From Halalkalibacter hemicellulosilyticusJCM 9152 (GTDB taxonomy: Bacteria > Bacillota > Bacilli > Bacillales > Bacillaceae_D), in contig NZ_BAUU01000002.1 of the NCBI RefSeq assembly GCF_000513115.1, positions 1-64,000 of the forward strand: 64,000 nt of DNA, in the 5' to 3' direction. The position numbers and the translations under genes were made by a program. The notes under the pieces were generated by a model. The model did not search any database, was not told where the DNA came from, and worked only from the letters and a program-made list of their open reading frames with translations. Below, piece after piece: positions 42,252 through 52,570 of the stretch (position 1 is the first letter of the stretch; every line of letters begins with the position of its first letter).

Positions 42252-42785
42252 ATGAATTGGATTACGGTTATTTCCATTTGGTTTATACCCTTTCTAATTG
42301 CGTTTGTGCTCATGTATGGCACATATAAACAAGTTCCAACTTACGAGACTTTTGTAGAAGGTGCTAAAGAAGGTTTCGGAATGGCGGTTTCAATCATTCC
42401 ATATTTGGTTGGAATGTTAGTGGCTATCTCTGTTTTCCGTGCGTCTGGAGCAATGGATTTTATTATTGAGCTTTTAAAGCCGATGCTACAGGTTCTTGGA
42501 ATTCCGTCAGAAATTATCCCTCTTGCATTGATTCGACCTATTTCTGGAACAGGCGCTTTAGGAATGACGTCTGATTTAATCGCAACGTATGGTCCTGATT
42601 CGTTTATCGGTCGCCTTGCATCAACAATGCAAGGGAGTACGGATACAACGTTTTACGTTTTAACCGTTTATTTTGGAGCTGTTGGAATTCGAAAAATGGG
42701 CGATGCTTTAAAAGTAGGTCTTCTAGCTGATTTAGTTGGTATTATTGCTGCTATAATTGTTGTAAGTTATGTGTTTGGAAGATAG
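42252..42785 (+). CDS. spmB: spore maturation protein B
   Basis: A 177-residue membrane protein: WFIPFLIAFVLMYGTYKQVP, GMAVSIIPYLVGMLVAISVF, LALIRPISGTGALGMTSDL and GRLASTMQGSTDTTFYVLTV. It is the partner of SpmA in spore core dehydration. The terminator at 42800 closes the operon. Confidence 0.94.
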   Translation: MNWITVISIWFIPFLIAFVLMYGTYKQVPTYETFVEGAKEGFGMAVSIIPYLVGMLVAISVFRASGAMDFIIELLKPMLQVLGIPSEIIPLALIRPISGTGALGMTSDLIATYGPDSFIGRLASTMQGSTDTTFYVLTVYFGAVGIRKMGDALKVGLLADLVGIIAAIIVVSYVFGR

Positions 42786-42799
42786 AATAGAGCTATTAG

Positions 42800-42846
42800 C
42801 TGATTACTTTTTGGTTATGATGAAACTAAGGTAATCAGTTTTTTTG
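42800..42846 (+). terminator. terminator of dacF-spmAB
   Basis: CTGATTAC pairs with GTAATCAG (flanking CTTT/AAGG extends the stem), followed by TTTTTTTGG. Confidence 0.8.
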
Positions 42847-42958
42847 GTTTGGAGAAGATTTTAGACTTTATCATACGTAAACTGTTCACAATATTGCAAT
42901 GTTTGATTTGCTTGAGAAATTAAAGTGGGACGAGTATGATGTTAAATGAGGTGAACAT

Positions 42959-43687
42959 ATGGAACGTCTACAAAAAGTCATTGCACAAGCAGGAATTACG
43001 TCAAGAAGAAAAGCGGAACAGTTAATTATTGAAGGAAAAGTAAGAGTAAATGGGAAAGTAGTACGAGAGCTAGGTGTAAAAGTGACCCCTAATAAAGATG
43101 AGATAGAAGTGAATGGTGTACCTATTGATCGTGAAGAACCTGTCTACTATTTACTTTATAAACCTAGTGGTGTGATTTCAAGTGTGAGTGACGATAAAGG
43201 TCGAAAAGTCGTAACTGATTTTATCGAAATTGAGCAACGAGTTTTTCCGATTGGTCGACTTGATTATGATACCTCGGGGATCATTATACTTACAAATGAT
43301 GGGGAATTTGCAAATCTTTTAATGCACCCGAAATATCATGTAAATAAGGTGTATGTTGCGAAGGTAAAAGGAATCCCGAGTAAAGAAGGGCTAAGAAAGC
43401 TTCAAAATGGAATTATGTTAGAGGATGGGAAGACAGCACCTGCGAAGGTGAAAATGATTTCGCTTGATAAAAGAAAGCAAACATCTATCATTCGATTAAC
43501 GATTCATGAAGGTCGTAATCGTCAAGTAAGAAGAATGTTTGAAGCAATTGGCCACCCGGTCATGAAGCTAAAAAGGGAAGAATACAGCTTTTTGAATTTA
43601 AAAGGGTTGAACCCAGGTGAAGTACGACCTTTAAAGCCGATTGAAGTGAAACATTTAAGAGAAATAGCTGTCACGAAACCGTCATAA
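42959..43687 (+). CDS. rluB: 23S rRNA pseudouridine synthase RluB (YpuL)
   Basis: A 242-residue enzyme. An N-terminal S4 domain (MERLQKVIAQAGITSRRKAE, GKVRVNGKVV) is followed by the catalytic domain with the pseudouridine synthase Asp motif GRLDYDTSGI and NRQVRRMFEAIGHPVMKLKR. RluB isomerises a uridine in the peptidyl-transferase region of 23S rRNA. It sits between spmB and resA, as in B. subtilis. GAGGTGAA precedes the ATG. Confidence 0.93.
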   Translation: MERLQKVIAQAGITSRRKAEQLIIEGKVRVNGKVVRELGVKVTPNKDEIEVNGVPIDREEPVYYLLYKPSGVISSVSDDKGRKVVTDFIEIEQRVFPIGRLDYDTSGIIILTNDGEFANLLMHPKYHVNKVYVAKVKGIPSKEGLRKLQNGIMLEDGKTAPAKVKMISLDKRKQTSIIRLTIHEGRNRQVRRMFEAIGHPVMKLKREEYSFLNLKGLNPGEVRPLKPIEVKHLREIAVTKPS

Positions 43688-43761
43688 AACGCTTTATCAT
43701 CTCTTTTAGGAAGACGTTATAATAACATAGTGTTAACTGTTTTTGAGAGGAGGACGAGTGA

Positions 43762-44292
43762 ATGAAGCAAAAACGTCTAGTGATGCGAACGAGTGTTTTG
43801 ATTTTGATCGGAGCAGCCCTTGCTTATACGTTTTATTCTCAATTTTTTATGGATCAAAGTTTAGCGAAAGTAGGAGAAGAGTCGATTAATTTTGCATTGA
43901 CTGACCTTAGTGGGGAACGAATTGAATTAAGTGATTATGAAGGAAAAGGTGTTTTTCTTAATTTTTGGGGTACATTCTGCCCTCCATGTGAAAAGGAAAT
44001 GCCGATTATGGAAGAATTATATGATGAATATAAGGAAAAAGGTGTTGAAATTATTGCCGTTAATGTAAACGAGCCAGAACTAACGGTGGAGCGTTTCGCT
44101 AGTCGGTATAATTTGACATTTCCGATTGTAATCGATAAGGGACGATCTGTGACAAACGCATACGGCGTCCACCCTTTACCTACTACAATTTTAATAAATG
44201 AACATGGCACTGTCGAACATGTTTTTGAAGGTGGCATGACAGAAAGCATGGTACGAGATTTTATGGAACGGATAATACCAGAAGATCAGTAA
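43762..44292 (+). CDS. resA: thiol-disulfide oxidoreductase ResA
   Basis: A 176-residue membrane-anchored thioredoxin-fold protein. One N-terminal segment (SVLILIGAALAYTFYSQFF) precedes a TlpA-like domain with the redox motif GTFCPPCEKEMP (CxxC) and cis-Pro in HPLPTTILI. ResA keeps apocytochrome c haem-binding cysteines reduced on the outer membrane face for the ResBC system. GAGAGGAGG precedes the ATG. First gene of resABCDE; 18 bases to resB. Confidence 0.95.
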   Translation: MKQKRLVMRTSVLILIGAALAYTFYSQFFMDQSLAKVGEESINFALTDLSGERIELSDYEGKGVFLNFWGTFCPPCEKEMPIMEELYDEYKEKGVEIIAVNVNEPELTVERFASRYNLTFPIVIDKGRSVTNAYGVHPLPTTILINEHGTVEHVFEGGMTESMVRDFMERIIPEDQ

Positions 44293-44310
44293 AGTATTGA
44301 GGTGTGGGGA

Positions 44311-45944
44311 ATGAGTCAAATGAAGTGTGAATGCGGACATTTAAATCAAGAGGGTACTCAAGTTTGTGCGGCTTGTGGGAACCCAATTGGTGATCAAAAC
44401 GAATCAACTAAGCTCCTAGATATGAAATATGAAGGAGTGGCTCGTCGCTCGCAAACATATACGACTACTATTATAGATAAAGTTTGGATGTTTTTTTCTT
44501 CCGTTAAAGTCGGGATATGGATCATTGTTATTACATTAATAGCGTCCTCATTAGGAACGATTTACCCACAAGAAATGTATATTCCAGGTGGTGTAAGTCC
44601 TACAGAGCATTATGAAACCGAGTATGGATTTACAGGGAAACTCTATTATGAGCTAGGGTTTCACAACCTATACGGTTCATGGTGGTACATGCTCCTAGTA
44701 GCAGCACTAGGAGTATCAATATTAATTGCGAGTATTGATCGTTTTTTTCCATTATATCGCGCATTGAAAAATCAACGTATCACAAAACATCGTAATTTCT
44801 TAAAACGTCAAAGGCTTTATGGTTACACAGAAGTGAACAATGTGGATGAAAAGCTACAGACAATTAAGAAAAAATTAAAGAAGAAGAAATATAACATTCG
44901 AGAAGAAAACGGAAATTTACTTGCGGAAAAAAATCGTTTTGCTAGATGGGGACCATATGTCAACCATATCGGTTTAATTATCTTCTTGATTGGTTGTATG
45001 CTACGATACTTTCCTGGAATGTATGTTGATGACCATATGTGGATTCGTGAAGGTGAAATAGCTGAAGTCCCGCATACAAATGGTCAGTTTCATGTCGAAA
45101 ATGAACAATTTATTATTGAAGTTTACGATGAAGAAAATGAGTTGTACCGCGAGGCATTAAACCGAGCCGAGGGTGCAATAGCTAGTAATTATCAAACAGA
45201 TGCGGTGTTATATGAACGACAAAATTCGGGAATCATTGGAGATGATGCTGAATTAGTTGAGGTCGAGCGTTATCCTATTCGAGTAAATGAACCGTTAACA
45301 TTTAGTGGCTTTTCTCTATATCAAATGGATTATAAGCTTAATGAGCTTAGCTCAATGAGTTTCACACTTGAAAATAAAGAGACTGGTGAACAGTTTGGTC
45401 AATTAGATGTTGATCTCTCAAGCCCCGAAGCAGTATATGATCTAGGAGAAGGTATTATGTTGAGATCCGTGAATATTTCCAAGATTTTTATTTAAATAAT
45501 AATGTTCCAGCCACACGATCAAATGTTCCAAACAATCCAGTGTTTATATTCGATATGTATACACCTGATACGCCTGATGGAGAGGTAAGTTTTGTTGGAA
45601 TTCAAACAAATCTTGAGCCTTTAGGGGAAAATGAATATAAAATGACATTTGTTGATTTGGAAACAAATCATGTAACGGCTCTCGTTTTGAGAAAAGATTA
45701 TACATTTCCATTATTAATTATTGGTGGAATTATTTTTATGATTGGTCTCATTCAAGGTTCTTATTGGGCACATCGTCGAATCTGGTTTCAACAAGTCGAT
45801 AACGAATTCATTATCGCTGGTCATACGAATAAAAACTATTTATCTTTACGAAAAGATATTGACGAAATATTAGAAGGCACTACGATTCCTTCTCCTATCG
45901 ATCAGCTGGAAAAGGAAGAAAAGGATAAAGAGACAACAAACTAG
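44311..45944 (+). pseudogene. resB: cytochrome c biogenesis protein ResB, frameshifted as read
   Basis: From ATG 44311 (site GAGGTG) the frame reads a zinc-ribbon-like MKCECGHLNQEGTQVCAACG, then membrane segments VGIWIIVITLIASSLGTIYP, MLLVAALGVSILIASI and GLIIFLIGCML, and a long outer domain. It breaks near 45470 and stops at 45495. The next frame continues EYFQDFYLNNNVPATRSNVP and runs to 45944 with the last membrane segment LLIIGGIIFMIGLIQ. One base added at about 45470 restores about 544 residues. ResB with ResC exports and ligates haem to cytochrome c. Because resC, resD and resE are intact, a sequencing error is likely. Confidence 0.88.
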
Positions 45945-45973
45945 ATAGAAAATAATGGCAAGGAGGCTAGAGT

Positions 45974-47164
45974 ATGGTTGAATTGAGTGGTAATCTTCTT
46001 TATACTGCTTTCTTTCTCTATTTAGCATCAACGATTTTTTATGCGGTTTCCGTTACAGGAAGAAAGTGGCGTAATAAAGACGGAGAAATGAGAGGAAATC
46101 GATGGGGGTTTTTAGGTTTTCTCTCTTCCATATTTGCATCGGCTTTTTCACTTGGTTACTTTATTACTCGTTGGTATGTAGCGGGTCATGCACCCGTTAG
46201 CAATATGTATGAATATATGACCTTTTTTGCAATAGCAATTGGTTTAGCCTTTATAATTTTATATGCTATTTACCGTTCAAACTATTTAGGTTTATTTACA
46301 ATGCCAGTTGTCATGCTTTTAATTGCTTATGCTTCCATGTTTCCTGGTGAAATTTCACCGTTAATTCCATCCCTTCAAAGTAATTGGTTAACGATTCATG
46401 TTATTACCGTTGCTCTTGGACAAGGGGTATTAACGATAGGTATGGCAGCGGGGCTCATATACTTATTAAGGACGATTGATTTTTCTAAAACTAATAAGCG
46501 TACACGTTCTATGGAATTTATTCTTTTCTGTGTATTAAGCTTAATTGGATATATCGTTGTTGGCACTGCTTTTAACTTGGCTAATTATGAAGCGCAGTTC
46601 AATTATATAAATGAATTTGAAACGGAAGCAACAATGACATATACGATGCCAGCCTTCATAGGACCGAATGAGGGAGAGCTTTTGACAGAAGGTGCATTAT
46701 CTCCAATTATTCATGTGCCCGAGAATATTCGAGCAAATGATTTGAACACAGTTATTTGGTCTATTTTAGCTGGTCTCATCCTTTATTGGTTATTACGACT
46801 TATTCTTCGTAAACGAATTAGTGCTGCCATCCAACCTTTATTAAAAGGAGTAAGTCCGCAATTAATTGATGAAATAAGTTATCGAGCTATAGCCATTGGG
46901 TTCCCGGTTTTTACACTTGGTGGGTTAATATTTGCCATGATATGGGCACAAATTGCTTGGTCTCGCTTCTGGGGATGGGACCCTAAAGAGGTTTGGGCAT
47001 TAATTACTTTCTTATTCTATGCAGCATATTTACATTTAAGACTTTCAAAAGGGTGGCACGGCGAGCGTTCAGCTTGGCTATGTGTCATTGGATTTGGTAT
47101 CATAATGTTTAACCTTGTGTTTGTTAATTTAGTTATAGCCGGGTTGCATTCATATGCCCTATAA
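45974..47164 (+). CDS. resC: cytochrome c biogenesis protein ResC
   Basis: A 396-residue polytopic membrane protein of the CcsA/CcmF haem-handling family. The tryptophan-rich haem-binding motif is [20 protein letters not shown], with conserved His residues in [18 protein letters not shown] and [14 protein letters not shown]. About nine hydrophobic segments are seen. With ResB it forms the system II cytochrome c synthetase. AAGGAGG precedes the ATG; 29 bases after resB. Confidence 0.94.
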   Translation: MVELSGNLLYTAFFLYLASTIFYAVSVTGRKWRNKDGEMRGNRWGFLGFLSSIFASAFSLGYFITRWYVAGHAPVSNMYEYMTFFAIAIGLAFIILYAIYRSNYLGLFTMPVVMLLIAYASMFPGEISPLIPSLQSNWLTIHVITVALGQGVLTIGMAAGLIYLLRTIDFSKTNKRTRSMEFILFCVLSLIGYIVVGTAFNLANYEAQFNYINEFETEATMTYTMPAFIGPNEGELLTEGALSPIIHVPENIRANDLNTVIWSILAGLILYWLLRLILRKRISAAIQPLLKGVSPQLIDEISYRAIAIGFPVFTLGGLIFAMIWAQIAWSRFWGWDPKEVWALITFLFYAAYLHLRLSKGWHGERSAWLCVIGFGIIMFNLVFVNLVIAGLHSYAL

Positions 47165-47227
47165 TAGAACAGGGGTGTTCCTTTATTGGGGCACCCCTTT
47201 TGAACAGATGGAGGAGGTAGAAGTTAT

Positions 47228-47941
47228 ATGGAGCATGCTCGTATATTAGTAGTAGATGATGAGGATCGTATTAGGAGATTATTAAAAATGTACTTAGAAC
47301 GTGAAAATTATCAAGTAGAAGAGGCTGAAAATGGTGAGGACGCCTTACAATTAGCAATTGAAAAAGATTTCGATGTCATCTTATTAGATATAATGATGCC
47401 AGGAATGGACGGTATTGAAGTATGCCAAGAACTTCGGAAATCGAAAGCGACACCTGTTATTATGTTAACAGCAAAAGGAGAAGAAGCAAACCGTGTCCAA
47501 GGCTTTGAAGTAGGAACTGATGACTATATTGTAAAGCCTTTTAGTCCGAGAGAAGTTATCCTACGAGTAAAAGCGTTACTTCGACGTGCTTCTGCTACAA
47601 AATTTATGCAAACCGATACTCTCGCAAAAAATGTATTAGTCTTTCAAGAATTAACGATTGACCATGACGCACATCGTGTAATGGTTGCTGATGAAGAGAT
47701 TTCATTAACACCTAAAGAATATGAATTACTTCATTATTTAGCACAATCTCCTGATAAAGTATTTTCGCGTGAGCAATTACTCAAGGATGTTTGGAATTAT
47801 GATTTCTTTGGTGATTTACGAACGGTTGATACACATATTAAACGCTTACGTGAAAAGTTAAATAGAGTTTCACCGCAAGCTGCAGCAATGATTGCAACGG
47901 TATGGGGAATAGGTTATAAGTTTGAGGGACAGAAAGACTAA
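47228..47941 (+). CDS. resD: response regulator ResD
   Basis: A 237-residue OmpR/PhoB-type regulator. The receiver domain has ILVVDDEDRIRRLLKMYL (acidic pocket), VILLDIMMPGMDG with the phosphorylated Asp, and VGTDDYIVKPF (Lys). The winged-helix DNA-binding domain has LTPKEYELLHYLAQSPDKVF and RTVDTHIKRLREKL. ResD activates respiration, haem and anaerobic genes under oxygen limitation. GGAGGAGG lies 12 bases before the ATG. Its stop overlaps the resE start (TAATG). Confidence 0.95.
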   Translation: MEHARILVVDDEDRIRRLLKMYLERENYQVEEAENGEDALQLAIEKDFDVILLDIMMPGMDGIEVCQELRKSKATPVIMLTAKGEEANRVQGFEVGTDDYIVKPFSPREVILRVKALLRRASATKFMQTDTLAKNVLVFQELTIDHDAHRVMVADEEISLTPKEYELLHYLAQSPDKVFSREQLLKDVWNYDFFGDLRTVDTHIKRLREKLNRVSPQAAAMIATVWGIGYKFEGQKD

Positions 47942-49725
47942 TGCTATGGCGCAGTGTAGTTGGTAAGCTTTGGCTTACAATTATTTTACTAGTAACATTT
48001 GTGTTAACGTTGTTAATGGTGCTTCTTCTTCAATCATTTGAGAGAGTGCACGTAAATACGGCCGAGTCGCAATTAATGAATCATGCACAGATGGTTGCAT
48101 CAATGTATGAGCGTTATGAGCAAGAAGAAGCATTATACGTTATTCAAGAGTATGCTGAAACGTTCGATACGAAATTGATTTTACTAATAGAAGGTGAAAA
48201 AGTTTTAAGTACTGAAAATCATCATTCGCATTATTTAGCATTGCATACATTATATAATAATCATGTGTTAATGGACGTATTTTCAGGGGAGCAAATCGTC
48301 CGTACAGAAGGTGATTTTCCTTTTGAAAGTAATGACGAACAACAATACGCTGAAATCATGATAGTTGGTGTCCCGGTTCAACCTGGCGAAATAGAAGATA
48401 GCGCTGTTTTTCTATATCAATCATTGGACGCCATTAATTCAGCAACGGCAGAAACGAGAAGAATCGTTTATCTCTCTGGTGGTATAGCGATCATTATGAC
48501 AACAGTATTTGCTTTTTTCCTATCATCAAGGGTAACTGCACCACTACGTAAAATGCGTGAAATGGCATTAGAAGTCGCAAAAGGACAATTTGAAACGAAG
48601 ATACCGATTTTGACACATGATGAAATTGGTCAATTGGCAATGGCTTTTAATCGCATGGGCAGAGAATTGAATAATAATATTCACGCATTAAATCAAGAAA
48701 AAGAACAGTTAGCACGAATATTAGGGAGTATGGCTGACGGAGTCATTACGTTAAATAAATATGGTAAGGTCGTGCTAGCCAATCCCCCAGCAGAACGGTT
48801 TATACAATCTTGGTCCTTTGAACAAGGTCAAATTCGACAAGAAGAGAAGTTACCTGATACAATTCGAACATTATTTGAGCAGGTCGTAACATTTGAAAAG
48901 GAACAAACTACGGAAATTGAAGTGCAAGGTCGCAGCTGGACTATATTAATGACTCCGTTATATGATCAAAACGTGATAAGAGGAGCAGTTGCTGTTTTTC
49001 GTGATATGACTGAAGAACGGCGACACGATAAATTGCGTAAAGATTTCATTGCAAACGTTTCACATGAATTACGTACACCAATATCTATGCTCCAAGGTTA
49101 TAGTGAAGCGATTATTGACGATATAGCTCAGTCAGATGAAGAAAAAAAGGAAATGGCAAAAATTATTTATGATGAGTCACTTAGAATAGGGCGATTAGTG
49201 AATGAACTATTAGATTTGGCGAGGATGGAAGCAGGTCACGTAGAATTACATGCCGAACACATACAGCTGCATCCTTTTGTTGAAAAGGTCGTCCGTAAAT
49301 TTCAAGGTTTGGCGAAAGAACAAAACATTGCCCTTTCACTTGATGCCACTAAATTAGACAAAGAAGCAACCATTGATCCAGATCGTATTGAACAGGTATT
49401 AACAAACTTACTTCACAATGCCATAAGGCATACAAGTGAACAAGGTCATGTCACGTTGCGTGTGCGTTCATTTGATGAAGGGACAAAGTTTGATGTTCTT
49501 GATACAGGCTCTGGAATACCAGAAGAGGACTTACCGTTTGTGTTTGAGCGCTTTTACAAGGCAGACAAGGCTAGAACTCGAAGTCGCGGAGGAACGGGCT
49601 TAGGTTTAGCGATTGCTAAAAATATTGTCGAAGCTCACAATGGTCATATTTCTGTTCATAGTAAATTAAATGAAGGTACAGAATTCACATTTTTTATCCC
49701 AAACATTGCTATGTCTAATGAGTAA
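47941..49725 (+). CDS. resE: sensor histidine kinase ResE
   Basis: A 594-residue kinase. Two membrane segments (LWLTIILLVTFVLTLLMVLL; VYLSGGIAIIMTTVFAFFLS) enclose an external sensing region. HAMP (VTAPLRKMREMALEVAKGQF), a PAS domain (ILGSMADGVITLNKYGKVVL), the phospho-acceptor H box FIANVSHELRTPISML, and the ATPase domain (NLLHNAIRHT, VLDTGSGIPEEDL, GGTGLGLAIAKNIVEAH) follow. It phosphorylates ResD in response to redox state. The start overlaps the resD stop by one base. A terminator follows at 49749. Confidence 0.95.
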   Translation: MLWRSVVGKLWLTIILLVTFVLTLLMVLLLQSFERVHVNTAESQLMNHAQMVASMYERYEQEEALYVIQEYAETFDTKLILLIEGEKVLSTENHHSHYLALHTLYNNHVLMDVFSGEQIVRTEGDFPFESNDEQQYAEIMIVGVPVQPGEIEDSAVFLYQSLDAINSATAETRRIVYLSGGIAIIMTTVFAFFLSSRVTAPLRKMREMALEVAKGQFETKIPILTHDEIGQLAMAFNRMGRELNNNIHALNQEKEQLARILGSMADGVITLNKYGKVVLANPPAERFIQSWSFEQGQIRQEEKLPDTIRTLFEQVVTFEKEQTTEIEVQGRSWTILMTPLYDQNVIRGAVAVFRDMTEERRHDKLRKDFIANVSHELRTPISMLQGYSEAIIDDIAQSDEEKKEMAKIIYDESLRIGRLVNELLDLARMEAGHVELHAEHIQLHPFVEKVVRKFQGLAKEQNIALSLDATKLDKEATIDPDRIEQVLTNLLHNAIRHTSEQGHVTLRVRSFDEGTKFDVLDTGSGIPEEDLPFVFERFYKADKARTRSRGGTGLGLAIAKNIVEAHNGHISVHSKLNEGTEFTFFIPNIAMSNE

Positions 49726-49748
49726 GCTGTGTTGACGTGACTATAAGG

Positions 49749-49788
49749 GGAGGCTGGGACAAAAGTATTGCCTCAGCCTCTTTTTTAT
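49749..49788. terminator. terminator of the res operon, shared with the convergent small gene
   Basis: GAGGCTG pairs with CAGCCTC around GGGACAAAAG-containing loop sequence, followed by TTTTTTATT. The arm/loop text GAGGCTGGGACAAAAG resembles the 5' arm of the structure at 14633. Confidence 0.82.
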
Positions 49789-49964
49789 TCCATATTCAAA
49801 ATCGATTGAAGCATATTCAACCAGCGTTCTTGGGTTTCTATAGTTGTAAAGCATAAATGTTCAACTAATGAATGTAAACCTTGAGAATCTAGGTGGTAAA
49901 TACAATTCTTCATTTCTTTTTCATTCGTTGTATATTCAAGAAATTGTATCATTTCCCGTCTCAT
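49785..49964 (-). CDS. small hypothetical protein, 59 residues, downstream of metE
   Basis: The frame from ATG 49964 begins MRREMIQFLEYTTNEKEMKN and ends ERWLNMLQSILNME; it is predicted all-helical, with a central His/Leu-rich HSLVEHLCF. AGAGGTGG, which overlaps the metE stop region, is a good ribosome site, and the start lies 9 bases after the metE stop, so cotranscription with metE is likely. I do not recognise the family. Its 3' end enters the shared terminator. Confidence 0.55.
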   Translation of the reverse strand: MRREMIQFLEYTTNEKEMKNCIYHLDSQGLHSLVEHLCFTTIETQERWLNMLQSILNME

Positions 49965-49972
49965 TACCACCT

Positions 49973-52240
49973 CTAAGATTGGCTCGAAATGGTAATGTTT
50001 TCTCTAGCTTTTTTAGCTGCATCAACCATTTTTTTAAGTGCAGCAATTGTTTCTTCTTCAGAGCGTGTTTTCAAGCCACAATCAGGGTTAACCCAAAAAC
50101 GTTCTGCTGGCAGAACTTTTAGAGCACGTTCAATAATCGATGACATTTCTGATACGCTTGGAATACGAGGACTGTGAATATCATATACGCCTAAACCAAT
50201 CCCTTTTGTATACGTTGTTTTTTCAAATGCTTCAATCATTTCACCATGACTTCTAGAGGTTTCAATCGAGATCACATCTGCGTCCATTGCATCAATTGCA
50301 TCAATAATTTCATTAAATTCGCTATAGCACATATGTGTATGGATTTGTGTTAAGTCATCGATATCAGATGTACAACGTCTGAACGCTTCAATACTCCATT
50401 GAAGATAGTCTGCTTGCTTCTCTTTCTTCAACGGTAAACCTTCACGTAATGCAGGCTCATCAACCTGAATCATCGTAATATTTGCTTCTTCTAACGCTTG
50501 TACTTCTTTAAGAAGCGCTTCTGCAATTTGAAAGCTAATTTCTTTATTAGAAATATCGTTTCGAGCAAAGGACCAGTTTAAAATGGTAACAGGACCAGTA
50601 AGCATGCCTTTAACAGGTTTGTCGGTTAATGATTGGGCGTAAACTACTTCTTTTACAGTCATCGGTTCTGTAAATTCTACATTACCAAAAATGATAGGTG
50701 GTTTTACACAACGTGACCCATATGACTGAACCCAACCATTTTTTGAGAAAGCAAACCCTGATAATTTTTCGCCAAAAAATTCAACCATGTCATTTCGCTC
50801 GAACTCACCATGAACGAAAACATCAAGTTCTAAATCTTCCTGAATTTTGATCCATTTCTTCATATATTCTCTAATATGTTGTTCATAGTTTTCGTTAGAT
50901 AATTCTCCTTTACGCCACTTCAAACGGGTTTGACGCACTTCCGTTGATTGTGGAAAACTCCCGATCGTCGTAGTAGGTAGTAAAGGTAATTTCCACTTTT
51001 TTTGTTGAAGCTCTGCTCTTTTGCTAAAATGGGTGATACGGTTCGTTTTCAATTCGTTTAATTTTTTTTCGGATCTCCATGCCGATTCACTTAATTCATA
51101 AATGCCTGTTTGGTGTTCTTTTAATTTGTCCTCAAATTGACTACGGTCTAATATGATCTCTTTTAATAAAGTCAATTCTTTTAGTTTCTCATCACAATAG
51201 GCAAGTGCCTCTTTTACTAGAGGGTCTAGTGCCTCTTCATACTTTAACGTTACTGGGACGTGCAGTAAGCTTGATGAAGGCTGAATAAGCTGTCTGGAAT
51301 ATGGAACTATTTCATTAATTCTTTCAAGAAGCTTAGATGCTTTATTGAGGTCACTTTTCCAAATATTTCGACCATCTATAATTCCAACTCCAAGTATTTT
51401 TTCTTGAGGGAAGCCGTATGTGAGTAAGGAATTTAAGTTTTTTTCTTTTCCATAAACAAAATCAAGGCCTATCCCTTTTACTGGTAATGAAATGAGCTCC
51501 AAGTATTGATCAACACTTTCAAAATACGTTTGTATGATTAAATTAATGTCAGTTGCGTTAGCTAGTTGAGTATAGACTTGTTTAATTAGATTCCAGTCAT
51601 CTGCACTTAAATCCGTTACAAATGTAGGTTCATCGATTTGAACAACTTCTGCTCCTGCTTCTTTCAACTCTGATAAAACCTGTGAGTAAAGTGGGATTAA
51701 TTGCGACAAAAGGTTTGAGAATTCAGACTTTTTATATCCTTTTGATAAGCTTAGGAATGTAAACGGTCCTAAAATAACTGGTTTTCCAATTATATTTAAT
51801 TCTTCTTTCGCTTCTTTAAATGCCTTCAACGGTTTGTTTTCGACGAGTGTAGGCTTTGCATCATGTAGTTCAGGGACAATATAGTGGTAGTTTGTATCAA
51901 ACCATTTTGTCATTTCACACGCTTGAGCTTCTCCTCCGCGTGCCATTGCAAAGTAAGTAGCTAAAGAAACGACCCCTCCGGAATATTGAAACCGATTTGG
52001 AACGATACCAAACATAGTCGCTATATCAAGTACATGATCATAATAAGTAAAATCATTAATAGGAATATAATCAATCCCTAACTCCATTTGCTTCTTAAGA
52101 TGATTTAAACGAATTTCTTTCATTTGAGTATGTAATTCATCTTCAGTAATTGAACCTTTCCAAAACGACTCTAATGATCGTTTCCATTCACGCTGTTCAC
52201 CAATTCGCGGATAACCTAAGTTGCTTGTTTTAATTGACAT
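49973..52240 (-). CDS. metE: cobalamin-independent methionine synthase
   Basis: A 755-residue enzyme (5-methyltetrahydropteroyltriglutamate--homocysteine methyltransferase). The N-terminus LGYPRIGEQREWKRSLESFW is typical, and two barrel domains follow. The C-terminal catalytic barrel has LPTTTIGSFPQSTEVRQTRL, DVFVHGEFERNDMVEFFGE, and zinc ligands in IHTHMCYSEF (His, Cys) and VNPDCGLKTR (Cys). It transfers a methyl group to homocysteine without B12. An upstream cobalamin riboswitch means it is shut off when B12 is present, implying that a B12-dependent enzyme exists elsewhere. Confidence 0.97.
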   Translation of the reverse strand: MSIKTSNLGYPRIGEQREWKRSLESFWKGSITEDELHTQMKEIRLNHLKKQMELGIDYIPINDFTYYDHVLDIATMFGIVPNRFQYSGGVVSLATYFAMARGGEAQACEMTKWFDTNYHYIVPELHDAKPTLVENKPLKAFKEAKEELNIIGKPVILGPFTFLSLSKGYKKSEFSNLLSQLIPLYSQVLSELKEAGAEVVQIDEPTFVTDLSADDWNLIKQVYTQLANATDINLIIQTYFESVDQYLELISLPVKGIGLDFVYGKEKNLNSLLTYGFPQEKILGVGIIDGRNIWKSDLNKASKLLERINEIVPYSRQLIQPSSSLLHVPVTLKYEEALDPLVKEALAYCDEKLKELTLLKEIILDRSQFEDKLKEHQTGIYELSESAWRSEKKLNELKTNRITHFSKRAELQQKKWKLPLLPTTTIGSFPQSTEVRQTRLKWRKGELSNENYEQHIREYMKKWIKIQEDLELDVFVHGEFERNDMVEFFGEKLSGFAFSKNGWVQSYGSRCVKPPIIFGNVEFTEPMTVKEVVYAQSLTDKPVKGMLTGPVTILNWSFARNDISNKEISFQIAEALLKEVQALEEANITMIQVDEPALREGLPLKKEKQADYLQWSIEAFRRCTSDIDDLTQIHTHMCYSEFNEIIDAIDAMDADVISIETSRSHGEMIEAFEKTTYTKGIGLGVYDIHSPRIPSVSEMSSIIERALKVLPAERFWVNPDCGLKTRSEEETIAALKKMVDAAKKARENITISSQS

Positions 52241-52265
52241 TCATACATCTCCTCCATTTCATTAA

Positions 52266-52310
52266 AATAAAAAAGGATATTATTACCTATAATAGTGTAA
52301 TAATATCCTT
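52266..52310 (-). terminator. attenuator of the metE cobalamin riboswitch
   Basis: On the minus strand AAGGATATTATTA pairs with TAATAATATCCTT around a 12-base loop, followed by TTTTTTATTTT. It lies between the riboswitch aptamer and metE. Confidence 0.88.
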
Positions 52311-52382
52311 ATGACGGCATGCGTAAATAAGCTATTATAACACCTCCCTATCTCCCGTAGGTAAAAACAGTGTTGTTGAAAT

Positions 52383-52550
52383 TGGCAGGTCTCCTGGCTC
52401 TAGAGTCAACGTCACAATCACCTTCCCAGCTTCATAAGCCAGTGGTTCAAGAAATTGTAACTCATCTACTACAGTGGCGGGACCGCTCCGGAATTTCACC
52501 GGATTCCCTTTTAAACTTTGAAAGTCATCGTATTCAAAGTACCGATTTCC
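52383..52550 (-). promoter_or_regulatory. cobalamin (B12) riboswitch
   Basis: Read on the minus strand: GGGAATCCGGTGAAATTCCG, GAGCGGTCCCGCCACTGTA, then a peripheral domain and the B12 box GAGCCAGGAGACCTGCC (complement at 52384-52400). All conserved blocks of the adenosylcobalamin class are present. It controls metE through the terminator at 52266. Confidence 0.96.
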
Positions 52551-52570
52551 AACATATGAAATTGTTTTAT

